A stretch of 64,000 bases of DNA, taken from Molossus alvarezi. Its lineage: Eukaryota; Chordata; Mammalia; Chiroptera; Molossidae. The stretch spans positions 27,168,708 to 27,232,707 of the forward strand of contig CM073896.1 in the NCBI GenBank assembly GCA_037176705.1. The letters are read 5' to 3'. The notes under the pieces are model-generated. The model was not told where the DNA came from, did not search any database, and saw nothing but the letters and a program-made list of their open reading frames with translations. The translations under genes were made by a program, and so were the position numbers. Shown piece by piece: positions 1 through 11,331 of this stretch (within the stretch, counting starts at the first letter, position 1; every line of letters starts with the position of its first letter).

Positions 1-1740
1 AGGAGGAAGTGAAACTGTCATTATTCACAGATGACATGATACTATACGTAGGAAACCCAAAGACTCCATCAAAAATTTACTAGACTTAATAAATGAATTT
101 GGCAAAGTAGCAGGATACAAAATTAACACCAAGAAATTTATGGCATTCTTATACACCAATGATGAACTCACAAAAAGAGAAACTAAAAAAACACTCCCAT
201 TTACCATTGTGGCAAAAAAATTAAGATACCTAGGAATAAACCAAAGAAATAAAGGACCTATTCACAGAAAACTACAGGTCATTGAAAAAAGAAATAGAGG
301 AAGATATAAAAAATGGAAGCACATACCTTGTTCATGGATTGGAAGAATTAACATCATTAAAATGTCCATACTACCCAAAGCAATCTATAGATTCAATGCA
401 ATCCCCATCAAAACACCAACGACATACTTCACAGAACTAGAACAAATACTTCAAAAGTTCATATGGAAACAAAAACGACCTCTAATAGCCACAGCAATCT
501 TGAAAAAGAAGAACAAAGCAGGAGGGATCACAATACCAGATTTCAGGTTATACTACAAAGCGACTGTAACCAAAACAGCCTGGTACTGGCACAAGAACAG
601 GCATATAGACCAGTGGAACAGAACTGAAAACCTGGAAATGGACCCAAGGCAACATGCTCAATTAATATTTGACAAAGGTGGCAAGACCATACAGTGGAGT
701 AAAGACAGCCTCTTTAATAAATGGTGTTGAGAAAATTGGACAGATACATACAAGAAAATGAAAGTAGACCATCAACTTGCACCATACAATAGAATAAACT
801 CAAAATGAATAAAAGACTAAAATGTGACTCATGAATCCATAAAAATCCTAGAAGAAACTGTAGGCAACAGTTTCAGACATCATGCACAGCAGAATTTTCA
901 CTGATACATCACCTAAGGCAACAGAAACAAAGGAGACAATGAACACATGAAACTACATCAAACTCAAAAGCTTCTGCACAGCAAAAGATACAATCATCAA
1001 AATGGAAAGGCATCCCACTGTATGGGAGAGCATAATTACCAATGATATATCAGATAAGGGGTTAATTTCCAAAATATATAGAGCCCTCATACAACTCAAA
1101 AAAAGGAAGACAAAGAACCCAATTAAAAAATGGGCAGAGGAACTAAATAGACACCTCTCCAAACAGGACATACATATGGTTAAGAGACATAAGAAGAAAT
1201 GCTCAACATCACTAATCATCAGAGAGATGCAAATTAAAACAACAGTGAGGTATCACCTCACACCTGTCAGAATGGCCGCCATCAACAAATCATCAAACAA
1301 GTGCTGGCAAGGATGTGGGGAAAAGGGGCCCTAGTACACTGCTAGTAGGAATGCAGACTGGTGCAGCCACTGTGGAAAACAATATGGTGTTACCTCAAAA
1401 AATTAAAAATTGAACTGCCATTTGACCCAATGATCCCACTTCTAGGAATATACCCTAAGAAGCCTGAAACACCAATCAGGAAGCATATATATACCCCATG
1501 TTTGTAGCAGCACTATTTACAATAGCTAAGATCTGGAAACAGCCTAAATGTCCATCAGTAGACAAATGGATAAAAAAGCAGTGGTACATATACACAATGG
1601 AGTACTATGCAGCTGTAAGAAAGAAAGATCTCTTATCCTTTGAGACGACATGGAGGGACCTGGAAAGTATCATCTTAAGCAAAACAAGCCAAGCAGAGAA
1701 AGATGAGTATCATATGATCTCACTTATTTGTGGAATATAA
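1..1740 (+). pseudogene. L1 ORF2 (reverse transcriptase, C-terminal part), decayed
   Basis: ORF2 protein normally nicks the target DNA and reverse-transcribes L1 RNA there. Here only the part from the catalytic box onward is present. The box at 24-35 reads FTDD instead of the usual FADD, keeping both aspartates. Open stretches at 140-730, 1002-1334 and 1498-1740 lie in different frames or are separated by stops, so no continuous protein is possible. The last stretch ends with the typical L1 C-terminus (MEYYAA box, final residues LICGI) and a TAA at 1738-1740. The copy is dead. The conserved ending makes the identification secure. Confidence 0.93.
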
Positions 1741-1981
1741 TGTACATAACAGTCTGAGGAATGGGATAGTCCTAGAGATGTGGAAGTGGGGTACAGACTG
1801 ACAATCCCCAAAAGAAGGGGTGGTGGGGGAGAGATAAACCACAGAACTTGTATACATGTGTGTGTGAACAATGGACATGGACAACAAAGCTGGGCACAGG
1901 GCAGGTGGGGGGGGAGGAATTAATGGGGGGAAAAGGAGAAACATCTGTAACAAAAATTAATTAATTAATTAATTTTTTTAA
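1..1981 (+). mobile_element. LINE-1 copy A, 3' half (runs off the left edge)
   Basis: The visible part starts in the reverse transcriptase domain of ORF2, continues to the ORF2 stop, and is followed by a G-rich 3' UTR and an A/T-rich tail (attaattaattaatt near 1958-1973). It is closely similar to copies B, C and D further along. The tail abuts a HAL1 ORF1 fragment at about 1982, so the L1 probably inserted into that HAL1. Its left end lies outside the window, so its length and target-site duplication cannot be seen. Confidence 0.95.
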
Positions 1982-1982
1982 A

Positions 1983-2475
1983 GTGGTTATAAGAATGCTC
2001 AAGAAACTTAATAAGAACTTCTACAGCATAAAAAAAAACAACATGGAAACCATAAAAAACAAGTCAGAAATTAATAATACACTAACTGAAATGAAGAGTA
2101 ATTACAGGGAATCAACAGCAGAGTGGATGAAGCAGAGAATCAAATCAGCAATTTGGAATGTAAGGAAGCAGAAAACACACAATCAGAAGAGCCAAAAGGA
2201 AAAGGAATCCCAAAAAGTGAGGATAGTGTAAAGAGCATCCAGGACAACTTCAAGAAGACCAACATTCACATCATGGGGTGCCAAAAGGAGAAGAGAAAGG
2301 AATTCACACAAAGTATTCCAAGTAATAAAATGCAAAGACCTACAGAAATAATTACTCTACCCAGCAAAGCTATCATTTAGAAAAGAGGGCATATAAAGAG
2401 CTTCCCAGACAAGAAAAGGCTAAAGAAGTTCATCACTACTGAACCAGTATTACAAGAAATATTAAAGGACCTACT
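1983..2475 (+). pseudogene. HAL1 ORF1 (RNA-binding protein) fragment
   Basis: The translated pieces (1983-2231 and 2123-2380, different frames) contain an L1 ORF1-like helical region followed by remnants of the RNA-recognition fold and the C-terminal domain. The motif for shrimp-pink pairing of RNA, present as a conserved ETLQARREW in the young copy, has been deleted here together with most of the middle: sequence jumps from the RRM start (about 2285) to the pre-terminal segment (PSKAII, about 2360). Frameshifts and this internal deletion make it non-functional. Expected role of the intact family protein is binding of its own RNA. Confidence 0.65.
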
Positions 2476-2487
2476 TTACAAAGAAGA

Positions 2488-2760
2488 GCCCTGGCTGGTT
2501 TGGTTAAGCAGTTAGAGCATGAGTCAGGTACCAAAGTGTTGTAAGTTCAATTCTGGTCAAGGGCATGTGCCTGAGTTATAGGTTTGATCTCTGGCCCCAG
2601 TCAGGGCCGTGCGGGAGGCAACCAATCAATGTGTCTCTCTCACACTGATATTTCTCTCTCTTTCTCCCTTCTTCCCTCCTTCCCGTCCACTCTTTCTAAA
2701 AATCAACGGAAAAGATATCCTCAGGTGAGGATTAACAACAACAACAAAAAAAAAAAACGA
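2488..2760 (+). mobile_element. Ves SINE inside old HAL1
   Basis: It starts gccctggctggtttgg and contains the CT-rich tract at 2636-2695 and the tail motif tcctcaggtgaggatt near 2718-2733. Flanking aaagaaga (2480-2487) is repeated after the tail at about 2761-2775, where it has grown into a GAA-type repeat. HAL1 sequence resumes immediately afterwards. Confidence 0.88.
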
Positions 2761-3290
2761 AAGAAGAAGAAGAAGGATAAAAAATATGAATAATAAGTGG
2801 CCATAAAAAACAAATAAATCTTACTATTTCTGACAGCATGGTTGGGCGTGGAGGTTATGGACCTAGAGCATATTTTGCTAAGTGAAATAAATCAGTCAGA
2901 GAAAGACAAATACCATACAATTTCACTTACATGTGGAATCTAAAGAACAATATAAGCAAACTAACAAAACAAATAGACTCACAGACACAGAGAATAATCT
3001 GATGGTTGAAGAGGAGTGAGGGTAGTTTGGGAGACTGGCTGAAAAAGGTAAAAGGAATGAGAAGTACAAGTTGGTGGTTACAAAGTAGCTGAGGGGATGT
3101 AAAGTACAGCACAGGGAATACAGTCATTACTGTTGTAATAACTATGTATGGCGCCAGGTGGGTACTGGAAATATCAGGGGTAACACTTTGTAAAGTGTAG
3201 GATTGACTAACCACTATGCTCTATACCTGAAACAAATATTGAAATAATATTGAATGCAATTGAAAAAAATAAAAAAATAAAAAACCACAT

Positions 3291-4434
3291 ACACAACTTT
3301 GGTTTATTGGGAAGGTCCTTCAATAACTGTACAATCTATACATCAAAATACCTGTAGAAAAATAAGGAATATTGACAATGATAGAAGGTAAGAGAAGAGT
3401 ATTATCTGCTTGAGATAGTTTGAGGTTTACTGGGACAGGCCACTTGTTTCCCAATCCAGACCTGCAAAATTCATGTCTAATCCTGCATCTCTTCACTAAA
3501 GATACAAACAGCACACAGATGAATGGGAAACTTTGATGAGTGGCCCAGAGTGATTATTTTTAATAAATATTAATTGTTCTTATGTTTGTGCTAATGTGTC
3601 CTTTAGGCTCCACAATACCTGAGCTAACATCCAGGATTGTGTTGTTAAATCTGACCCACACAAATCAAAGACTAGAATCAAGCTTTACTAATAGTTTCAA
3701 GGATATAGATAATCAACGGGCAACAGAGCATGGAGAGAGGTCTGGGACTTCAAGAGTGGTTTCCTAGGCCTACCTGTTACAGGTTGTCCATGGCTGCTTT
3801 CCCACCACAAAGCAGATCTGAGTAGTTGCAACAGAGACCATGTGGCCTGCACCTATGATATCTGCCATCTATCCCTTTAAGAAAAAGTTGCCCTAGATTA
3901 CTGTATAACCCTGTGACTTTCTCCAGGGAGCTTCATGTTTCCTGGGTTCTATTCACTATAGGTAATCACTGACCAGGAACAACCAACTACAGTCATTTTG
4001 TAGGGAATGTCTCTTCCTCCCAGAAAATACCATTATCCTATTTACTTGGAGGTTGAATTAACAAGGAGAGTAGACTAGAGCAACAACCTTCTTTTCTTCC
4101 TCATGGAGGCATCTCTTACCCCACGTACCCTTACCCCTGGTAAAGGGAGTAAATGAATCTCAAGCCAGATGCTAGAACTTCTTCCTCCTCAATGTGGAAA
4201 TGTTAGTAAATGTTGAATGAGGTCTGCCCTCGAGGAAAGGAATAGACACAAATTACAAATGACAATAACATGTAGTAGATGTCACAATGCACACATTTAT
4301 TAAATGTATGAGAACAAAGAAAGAATCTTTATTTCCCAGTTGAGAGATGAAAAATAATAATGAGCAGGGAAGGTAGGGATTCAGAGAGTAAAAGTGAGCT
4401 TAAGGAATAAGTAAAATTCAACAAGTGGATAAGG
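3291..4434. other. Single-copy DNA, no feature recognised
   Basis: About 1.1 kb of ordinary mixed-composition sequence. I see no recognisable transposon, no splice-bounded exon and no long open frame of interest. Confidence 0.5.
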
Positions 4435-4445
4435 AAGGAATAACA

Positions 4446-4672
4446 GCCTGGCCAGTGTGGCTCAGTGGATTGAACATGGTCCCATGGACTGAGAGGTCCT
4501 GGTTCCATTCCTGGTCAGGGCACATGCCAGGATTTCGGGCTTCATCCCCAGTGGGGGGCATGCAGGAGGCAGCCAATCGATCGATGTTCCCATCTCATCC
4601 ATGTTTCTATCTCTCTCCCTTCCTCTCTCTCTAAAAAATCAATGAAAACATATAAAAGATTTTTTTTAAAAA
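4446..4672 (+). mobile_element. Ves SINE, short-tail subtype
   Basis: It starts gcctggccagtgtggctcag, has ccccagtggggggcatgc in the middle, and ends in a CT tract and ctaaaaaatcaatgaaaaca without the cctcaggtgagg tail. A perfect 11-bp target-site duplication, aaggaataaca, flanks it at 4435-4445 and 4673-4683. Confidence 0.93.
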
Positions 4673-5052
4673 AAGGAATAACAGAGTGAATACAGTAAAC
4701 TCTCAATTTTGCACACCTTGATTTAAAATTTCCAGTCTATATGTCATATGTGAAAATTAATACCCTGTTAATTTAAAAATGCTTTTAACTAAGATTTGTT
4801 TATAATTAAATTAGCATGGTTCTTTTGTTGTTGTTATTAATTCACTGTTATTTTAAACAAATTTTAGGGAATAGGCTATATGTTGGGGAAAAAACACTGC
4901 AGTAATTTTGCCAACATAAATAAATATTACATATCTACAACTACAGCCTACATATTTAAATCCAAGGGTCACCACTTGTCAATAATCTTAGGGAATGATT
5001 AGCATGGGATGGAATTGGTTCTGTCCTCCCATGGCGTGACTTTCTGCAGCAG

Positions 5053-5639
5053 TTTTTTTTTCTCCTTGTTGTCGAAAGTATTACAGATGTCCCTCCTTTT
5101 CCCCCTATTGACACCCTCCTCCCCACTTCATCCCGCCTTGACCACACTGTCGTCTGTGTCCATTGGTTATGCATATATTCATATAAGTTCTTTGGTTTAC
5201 CTCTTCCCATCACCCCTCCCCCTTCCCTCTGACGTTTGTCTGTCTGATCCCTACTTCCATGTCTCTGGATCTATTTTGTTCCTCAGCTTATTTTGTTCAT
5301 TATATTCCACAAACAAGTGAGATCATGTGGTACTTGTCTTATTTCGCTCAGCATAATACTCTCCAGGTCCCTCCATGTCGTCTCAAAGGCTAAGAGATCT
5401 CTCTTTCTTACAGCTGCATAGTATTCCATTGTGTATATGTACCACAGCTTTTTTGTCCACTTATCTTCTGATGGGCACTTGGGCTGTTTTCAGATCTTAG
5501 CTATTATAAACAGTGCTGCTACGATCATGGGGGTACATGTATTCTCCCTGACTGGGGTTTCAAACATATATTCATAGAAGTGGGATCACTGGGTCAAATG
5601 GCAGTTCCATTTTTAATTTTTTTGAGGAAACACCGCATT
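5053..5639 (-). mobile_element. 5'-truncated LINE-1, minus strand
   Basis: Read on the minus strand it is the last part of ORF2 plus the 3' UTR, with the poly(A) appearing as poly(T) at about 5053-5060. The flanks ttctgcagcag (5042-5052) and ttctacagcag (5640-5650) form a target-site duplication with one mismatch. It interrupts the Tigger-like element, so it is younger. The reading frames across it are only remnants of the ORF2 C-terminus. Confidence 0.92.
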
Positions 5640-5925
5640 TTCTACAGCAGTCTTAGCGCTTGCTGGCAGACATTCCCACGTGCGCTAAGTCACAGCCTCG
5701 CTGCGAGCATTTGTTTACTGAAGGTGACTGATGAATGGAAGGAAGCATTGACTAGACCTATTCAGCATACATTGAAAATTACAGTGATACATATAGAACA
5801 CTTTTCTGTGAAATCAAACTTTTCGTGCATACTTAATTTTAATTACAGTAACGTGTCTACATAAGTAAAAACAGGTAAACTAATTTGTCAATTTTTTAAC
5901 ATAAGCATTCAGAAAACCTACTTTA

Positions 5926-5998
5926 TTATATATTACATATTTATTATATATATCATATATATATTATATATATATTATATATATATGATATATATTAA
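5926..5998. repeat. AT-rich microsatellite
   Basis: Imperfect (TA)n with tatatatcatatata variants, sitting inside the Tigger-like element. No coding or regulatory meaning is evident. Confidence 0.9.
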
Positions 5999-6063
5999 AG
6001 ACTTTCGACTTTAATGGACAACCCCTTGCCCAAATTAGTCTGTTATATCGAGGTTTTACTGTA

Positions 6064-9000
6064 GTGTGAGTTTATTTTTTGTTGTGTTCCAAGGAACACA
6101 ATTGATGGATAAGTTAGAGAGAGTATATTTGAAGAGCCATTTGCAGAACACAGGGGACCTAGGCACGGAAGGTTGGGGAGAGGGACCAAGAAGGCAAAGA
6201 CAAAAGGCACTTGAGGCCATGAGTTCTCTTAAGTATAAGGAGAAAATTTCCTGGCTGCAAACTTAGTAGGAGAAATTTTTGCCTTTTTAAGAAAAAAAAA
6301 AAAAAAACTTTTCTTGTCTTGCATTTACTTACTCTTGGTCACTGCATGACTCCAGTGAAAATGATACAATACTTAAAGGTTAAGCGCCACAAACAAATTT
6401 GCCTCATGATGGGAGAAATGTCAGGGAAAGGAATTAATTAAAAAGAAGCGATATCCCTCAGTAACCAAAGTCCTCATCTGCAGATGAATCAAGACCTTAC
6501 CATTCCAAAATGTCAAATTTATCTCTCTGACTCGCTCCATTTTTTTTAAAGAGCTATTACCTCAACATAAATCAATAAGAAAAGTTACATGAGAAATTAT
6601 CTTTGTTTTCTAAGTAAAGAAAAGGTTTTCTGTCACAGGCTGAGTATCACAGGGAATAGCTGGATTTATTTATTTATACATATATAAAGCAAAATTTTCA
6701 ACTCCAAAAGCTTATGTCTATGAACAGACAAACAGCAAACTTTCTGTGGTTTTTTTTAGCGTTATATAATCTATCAAGAAAAAAAAAGAATTTTTTTTTA
6801 AGTCCAAATTCAGTCAGCCAGCATTTGTTGTTTTAAAAATGACCTGCTGTATGTCATTGAATTCAAAAAGAATTTTTTTTTTAATTCAAAATCATCTTGA
6901 CTTTAAGGTAGCAAAAAAAGTATAGTAGAGCATTTCAATCAACAAAGAAAATGTATTCCAAGGACAGACTGTATTATCCAAAATAACTCACCAGAGGAGG
7001 GGGATATAAAGAGGTCCTGATAACAGTGAAGAGATTCCCTTTCTGACAAACACTGGTCCCTCCCCACCCACTCCAGGTGTCTGGTCTCCTCTCCGTCCAC
7101 TGTGACTACTCAGTTGCCTCAGGGAAACCTTTCTTATTCTCTTCCAGAAGGACGTCTGTTAGGAGAAAACTTTACCCTTCGCCAAGTCTGTTCATCCAAT
7201 CTCCTTGATCCTTATTTCAATGAGAAAAGGTTATCAAGGGCCAAAAACAAACCAGAAGTCTCCCTTTAGATTCTACAACAAACATTTTAATACATATGGG
7301 AACAGATACCACATTCAGGGAGAAACAATATTTAGTTGATAAAAGCAGATTATGAGACATGTTACTCCTTTCATGGTGCACTTGATTTGAAGCTCTGTGA
7401 CCTAAAGCAAAAATGCCTCTGCCCCACCCACTAAAATGCCAGCTGGGATGCAGAGACCCAAAACGACCGCGTCAGAAGCAGTTGAATTTCTATAATGCTG
7501 CGTATGGTGGCCAGAAAGACCACAGACAGGCTCTGAATAAATTCCTCCTAAAGTTACGGAAAAATGGATTTCCAAACCTTCATACTGAAATAACTCAAGA
7601 GGGATAGCATAGAGCTTTTGAAAATGGTCTCTCTTCATCCAAAGGTGAACTAAAGTGAATTTTATTTATAATAAAAGATAATTGAGCAATAAGAACAAAA
7701 TCAGTAAATATAGGGTCTCCCGGTATATCATTTGGGGCCCAAAAATGCTATCTTTGGCATAAATATTACAGGTCTGTCATTTCTTACCTTTGCAGCAAGA
7801 TTTTCTGTAGGTGGAAGTTGTTCTTGCTCACTGATTTGGAAGGTCTCTGTTTTCATCTTTTCAAGGCAGAAGATTCTTATTAATCCCAAAAGTCTTCAAT
7901 AAATTGATCTTATAAAACATGGAAAATCAAATTTTAATAGGCTAATTTAACTCTGGAAAAATATTACATCAATATAACATGACATCTATTTTTTGTGAGG
8001 TATTTTTCTTAATTTACTGTTTTGTTGTTGGGGGCGTTAACTGTTTGTTGTTGTTGTTGTTGTTGTTGTTGTTGGAGCATCTGTTCTACCTTTCCTGGTT
8101 GTTTTATGCAGAAGCAGGTATGTTTGATGTGGTGGTTCTACTTCTGCCGCATCCCCATTACGAATAAATCTTTTTAAAAAAGGGAATTCCAAGACCTTGA
8201 GTCAATTTGATGGGAAGATGTTGAAAGAGCCCGAGTTTCATACCTCAGACAGTTCCTTACAGCACAAAAATTATTCACCACTCTAGTGACTTCTTCATTT
8301 CCAAGACTAAGTGTGCAATTTACTCCCCAGTAAGAACCAATTGGGACTTTTTCTTTTCTACTTTTTATATATTTAATTGTTTATTTATTTTTTCATCAAA
8401 TACTGGGTTTCTTCTCTATGCCAGGAAATATGTTAAACAAGGCAGGTCACAGTGTTTGAGAGTAGAATTATTACTTCTTCAAGGATCCTCCCTCCAAGGT
8501 CTTTAATCTCTGAACTCAAGCATTTTATCAGGAATCTTTCTAATTTCTCTTTAAATTACTACTAAGATGAGATTTGATCCAGATTCTGAAAAAGAGCTGA
8601 GCTTCTTGGACATTAAGTTGTCCTTATGAAACAGACTAGAGGTCTAATCATAGCATCGGCTGGACTATTATATCTAGAAATAACCCCAGATACTGATTCA
8701 GATCCCACCGTGATCCCTGGTCCCCAAGTCAGCCAGGTTCCTTCCAACTCTGCTTCCCTTATGAACTCAGGTCTCTGAAAACAAATGCATGAAACATTTC
8801 TGAAAAAAGAAATCCCATTAGAGGACACTGAGAATTATGTCTTCAAAAGCCCTATTTGTTGACTCCTACATCGAGAGGTAGACTTAATTCTTAACCCCAG
8901 ATAGCTAATGCAATACTTCTTCAAATGTTAAGTTTTCCCTAAAATACTATTTTTTAATTCTATTGTTAAACTACTATGGATTTTTAAAATACTATTGCCC

Positions 9001-9251
9001 TTGATAATCTAGAATGTGCTGACTTTTGATGTGGAACTGAAGAGGTTCAAGAGGATGAAAGACTTTCCCATGGCTAATCCTCCTGCCACACTACTCCTAT
9101 TTCCAGACCCATTTCCAGAGAAGATAGTTAACTCTTTCTTTTCTTCATTTGTCAGTGGTATTCTTCATATATGACTATTTATAATTAAAAATTTTAAATG
9201 TATCACATTTGCACCATCTCTCAACCTGAAGAAGCAACATTAGTTATTAGC
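6064..9251. other. Single-copy DNA with a (TTG)n microsatellite
   Basis: About 3.2 kb with no transposon I can name. A (TTG)n tract lies at 8046-8075. Short A or T runs occur at 6289-6307, 6787-6800 and 6869-6884. Open frames of 60-75 codons (for example 7413-7607) look random: no conserved protein motif and no supported splice context. Confidence 0.5.
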
Positions 9252-9259
9252 ATCTACAG

Positions 9260-9482
9260 CAGTGGTTCTCAACCTTCCTGATGCCGCGACCCTTTAATAC
9301 AGTTCCTCATGTTGTATGCGGTGTATCTGCATGTGGGCGGACACACCTGAAGATGGATAGAGGAGCGGTGTCTTGGTTCCTAAGACCACTGAAAATGTGT
9401 GTTTTCCGATGGTCTTAGGTGACCACTGTGAAAGGGTCGTTCGACCCCAAAGGGGTCGCGACCCACAGGTTGAGAACCGCTG
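9260..9482. mobile_element. SPIN-like hAT MITE (non-autonomous)
   Basis: The 223-bp element starts cagtggttctcaacc and ends ggttgagaaccgctg, near-perfect terminal inverted repeats of about 15 bp of the SPIN/URR1 type. The subterminal sequences (cgaccctttaatacagttcc on the left, aaaggggtcgcgacccacag on the right) also fit that family. An 8-bp target duplication, atctacag at 9252-9259 and atctagag at 9483-9490, differs at one base, as expected for a hAT insertion. There is no transposase. An internal inverted repeat lies at 9379-9396 and 9402-9419. Confidence 0.88.
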
Positions 9483-9762
9483 ATCTAGAGACTTTCCCTC
9501 TAAAAGTCACTCCTGTGCAAATGTTCAGACAGAAGCACGGAAAGGCAGAGAGAGTGAAACAGAAACAGCAGTCCAAATGAAATCATACTGATTTCTAATT
9601 TCTAAATTACTTAAATCTACTTGTATTTTAATATAAGAGAATACAATAAAGCTGAAGAAACTAGAGTTTAAACACCTGTTAACTCATCAGTATATAATAT
9701 TAGTTCCTATAAGATTCCTTTGAAGTTACAAATAATTTTACAAATATTAAGAAATAGAAATC

Positions 9763-10022
9763 GCCCTGGCCAGTTTGGCTCAGCAATTAGAGCGTCGGCC
9801 TGAGGACTGGAGAGTGCCGGGTTCAGTTCCCGCTAAGGGCACGTACCTCAGTTGCAGTTTGTCCCAGCCCAGGTTGCATCGTGTGAGTGGCAGCCACTCG
9901 ATGTGTCTCTCTCATGTTGATGTTTCTCTCTGTCTCTGCCTCCCTCTCTCCCTCCTGCTCTATGTGAAGATACATGCAAAAATATCCTCAGGTGAGGATA
10001 AAAAAAAAAGAAAAGAAAAGAA
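9763..10022 (+). mobile_element. Ves SINE, long-tail subtype
   Basis: A nearly full copy starting gccctggccagtttggctca, with the cctcaggtgaggat tail and an AAAAG-rich end. The 14-bp target duplication aagaaatagaaatc (9749-9762) is repeated as aagaaattgaaatc (10023-10036). Confidence 0.95.
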
Positions 10023-10188
10023 AAGAAATTGAAATCATTATTTCAGGAAGAAAAAAAACTCTCATGATTTAAATTGAGGCTTTGACCTTGAACCTGTACC
10101 ATGAAAAATGAGGAAATTAGCATAAGAATACTAACTCCTATCTCTTCTCTCTCCAACTTGTAATATTTATTTAATTAAAAGGGTTATA

Positions 10189-10434
10189 ACCCTGGCTGAC
10201 TTGGCTCTGCGGTTAAAGTGTTGGCCTGCAGTCCAGAGAGACCCGAGTTTAGCTCCCTCTAAGGGCACGTACCTCGGTTGCAGTTTGTCCTCGACCCCAA
10301 CTGGGGTAGCGTGGGTGGCAGGCACTCGATGTGTCCCTTTCACATCTATGTTTCTCTCTCTCTCTCTTCCTCTCTCTCCCTCCCACTTTCTCCAAACAAA
10401 AAATGAAAAAATGTCCTTGGGTAAAGATGAAAAA
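10189..10434 (+). mobile_element. Ves SINE, long-tail subtype
   Basis: It starts accctggctgacttggctct and has the tail variant gtccttgggtaaagat. Flanks aaaagggttata (10177-10188) and aaaaggggggtata (about 10432-10445) form an imperfect target duplication. Confidence 0.92.
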
Positions 10435-10534
10435 AAGGGGGGTATAGCATTTATATTCTGTTCTGCTAGAAAAATTCCCAAGTATTTATTGTATAATTAT
10501 ATTTCAGTATATCCAATGCCAAACATGGGTCTTT

Positions 10535-10759
10535 CTTTTTTTTAATTAAAAATGTTTTTCTTTTTTCTTTATTGATTTTAGAGAGGAAAGGAGAGAGAGA
10601 TAGAAACATCAGTGAGAGAGAACATAGATTGGCCACCTTCTGCATGCCCTCCATCGGGAATCAGGCCCACAATCTGGGCATGTGCCCTGAATGGGAATCA
10701 AACTGGTGACCTCTTGGTGCATGGGTCGACATTCAACCACCAAGCTATACCAGCTGGGC
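10535..10759 (-). mobile_element. Ves SINE, short-tail subtype, minus strand
   Basis: Read on the minus strand it runs from ggcccagctggtatagc to the tail aaatcaataaagaaaaaag. The reverse complement of the ccaatctatgttctctctcac box is at about 10612-10633. The target duplication is not clear. Confidence 0.88.
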
Positions 10760-10789
10760 CATTCTGAATTTTTCAATTTGCTTTATGTT

Positions 10790-11314
10790 GCTTTGGTTGG
10801 TTTTGCTCAGTGGTTAGAGTGTCAGCTTGTGGACTAAAGGGTTGCAGGTTCAATTCCCAGTCAAAGGCATGTACCTGGGTTGCAGATTCAATCCCTAGCC
10901 CAGGTTGGGGTCATGCAAGAGGCAATCAATCGATGTGTCTCTCTCACATTGATGTTTCTCTCTCTCTCCCTTTTTCCCTCTCCCTCCCTCCCTCCCGACC
11001 ACTCTATCTAAAAAAAAAAAATCAAGAGAGCCCAGCTGGTGTGGCTCAGTGGTTGAGCATCAACCCAAGCAATAAGAGGTCACCCTTTCGATTCCTGGTC
11101 AGGGTACATGCCCATGGGGATTGTGGGCCCAATCCCCAGTGGGGGACAGGCAGGAGGTGGCTAATAGATGTTCTCTCTCATCAATGTTTCTATCTCTCTC
11201 TCTCTTCCTTTTTCTCTCTAAAATCAATAAAATAAATTTTTGTTTTGATAAAAAAAAATCAAGGGAAAAATATCTGCTGGTTAGTATTAACAAAAAAAAT
11301 TAAAAATAAATAAA
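10790..11314 (+). mobile_element. Ves SINE split by a second Ves SINE
   Basis: The left part is 10790-11027 and the right part, with the tail tatctgctggttagtatt, is about 11264-11314. Another SINE at 11028-11250 sits in its A-rich region. The flank ttgctttatgttg (10777-10789) recurs as tttccttatgttt (about 11316-11328), the outer target duplication. Confidence 0.85.
11028..11250 (+). mobile_element. Ves SINE, short-tail subtype, nested in another SINE
   Basis: It starts gagcccagctggtgtggctc and contains ccccagtgggggacaggc. The target duplication aaaaaaatcaag (about 11014-11025) and aaaaaaaatcaag (11251-11263) is derived from the outer SINE's A-rich tail, so this copy is the younger of the two. 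Confidence 0.9.
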
Positions 11315-11331
11315 TTTTCCTTATGTTTTAA

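Larger units (their letters stand above)
1982..3290 (+). mobile_element. Old HAL1 (half-L1, ORF1 only), split by a SINE
   Basis: Sequence from 1982 matches, with many differences, the ORF1 region of the younger HAL1 at 46713-48879 (for example ggatgctcaatgaacttaat there against gaatgctcaagaaacttaat here). After ORF1 the element passes directly into a 3' UTR (about 2800-3290) with no ORF2 between, which is the HAL1 architecture. The 3' UTR ends in an A-rich tail at 3262-3290. A Ves SINE interrupts it at 2488. The 5' part is missing: the element begins where L1 copy A ends. Confidence 0.75.
4693..6061. mobile_element. Tigger/mariner-like DNA transposon remnant, split by an L1
   Basis: The right end, read as reverse complement from 6061, is CAGTAAAACCTCGATATAAC, the style of a Tigger (pogo) terminal inverted repeat. 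The left end at 4693 starts CAGTAAACTCTCAATTTTGC, a weaker match. Both ends are flanked by TA (4691-4692 and 6062-6063), the target duplication of this superfamily. After removal of the L1 at 5053-5639 the element would be about 780 bp, so it is a non-autonomous or internally deleted copy. The right terminus is convincing; the pairing with the left end is less certain. Confidence 0.5.

Noticed and set aside
7413..7607. 64-codon frame with a basic middle
   Set aside because: Single-copy DNA, but nothing identifies it as an exon, and a frame on the opposite strand overlaps it fully.
9775..10032. Open frames of 60-140 codons with a recurring MAQQLERRPAVQRDPG-like start (also 39844-40104, 51500-51682, 54518-54754, 61000-61205)
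   Set aside because: They are chance translations of the Ves SINE head and CT-rich tract, repeated because the SINE is repeated. Not a protein family.
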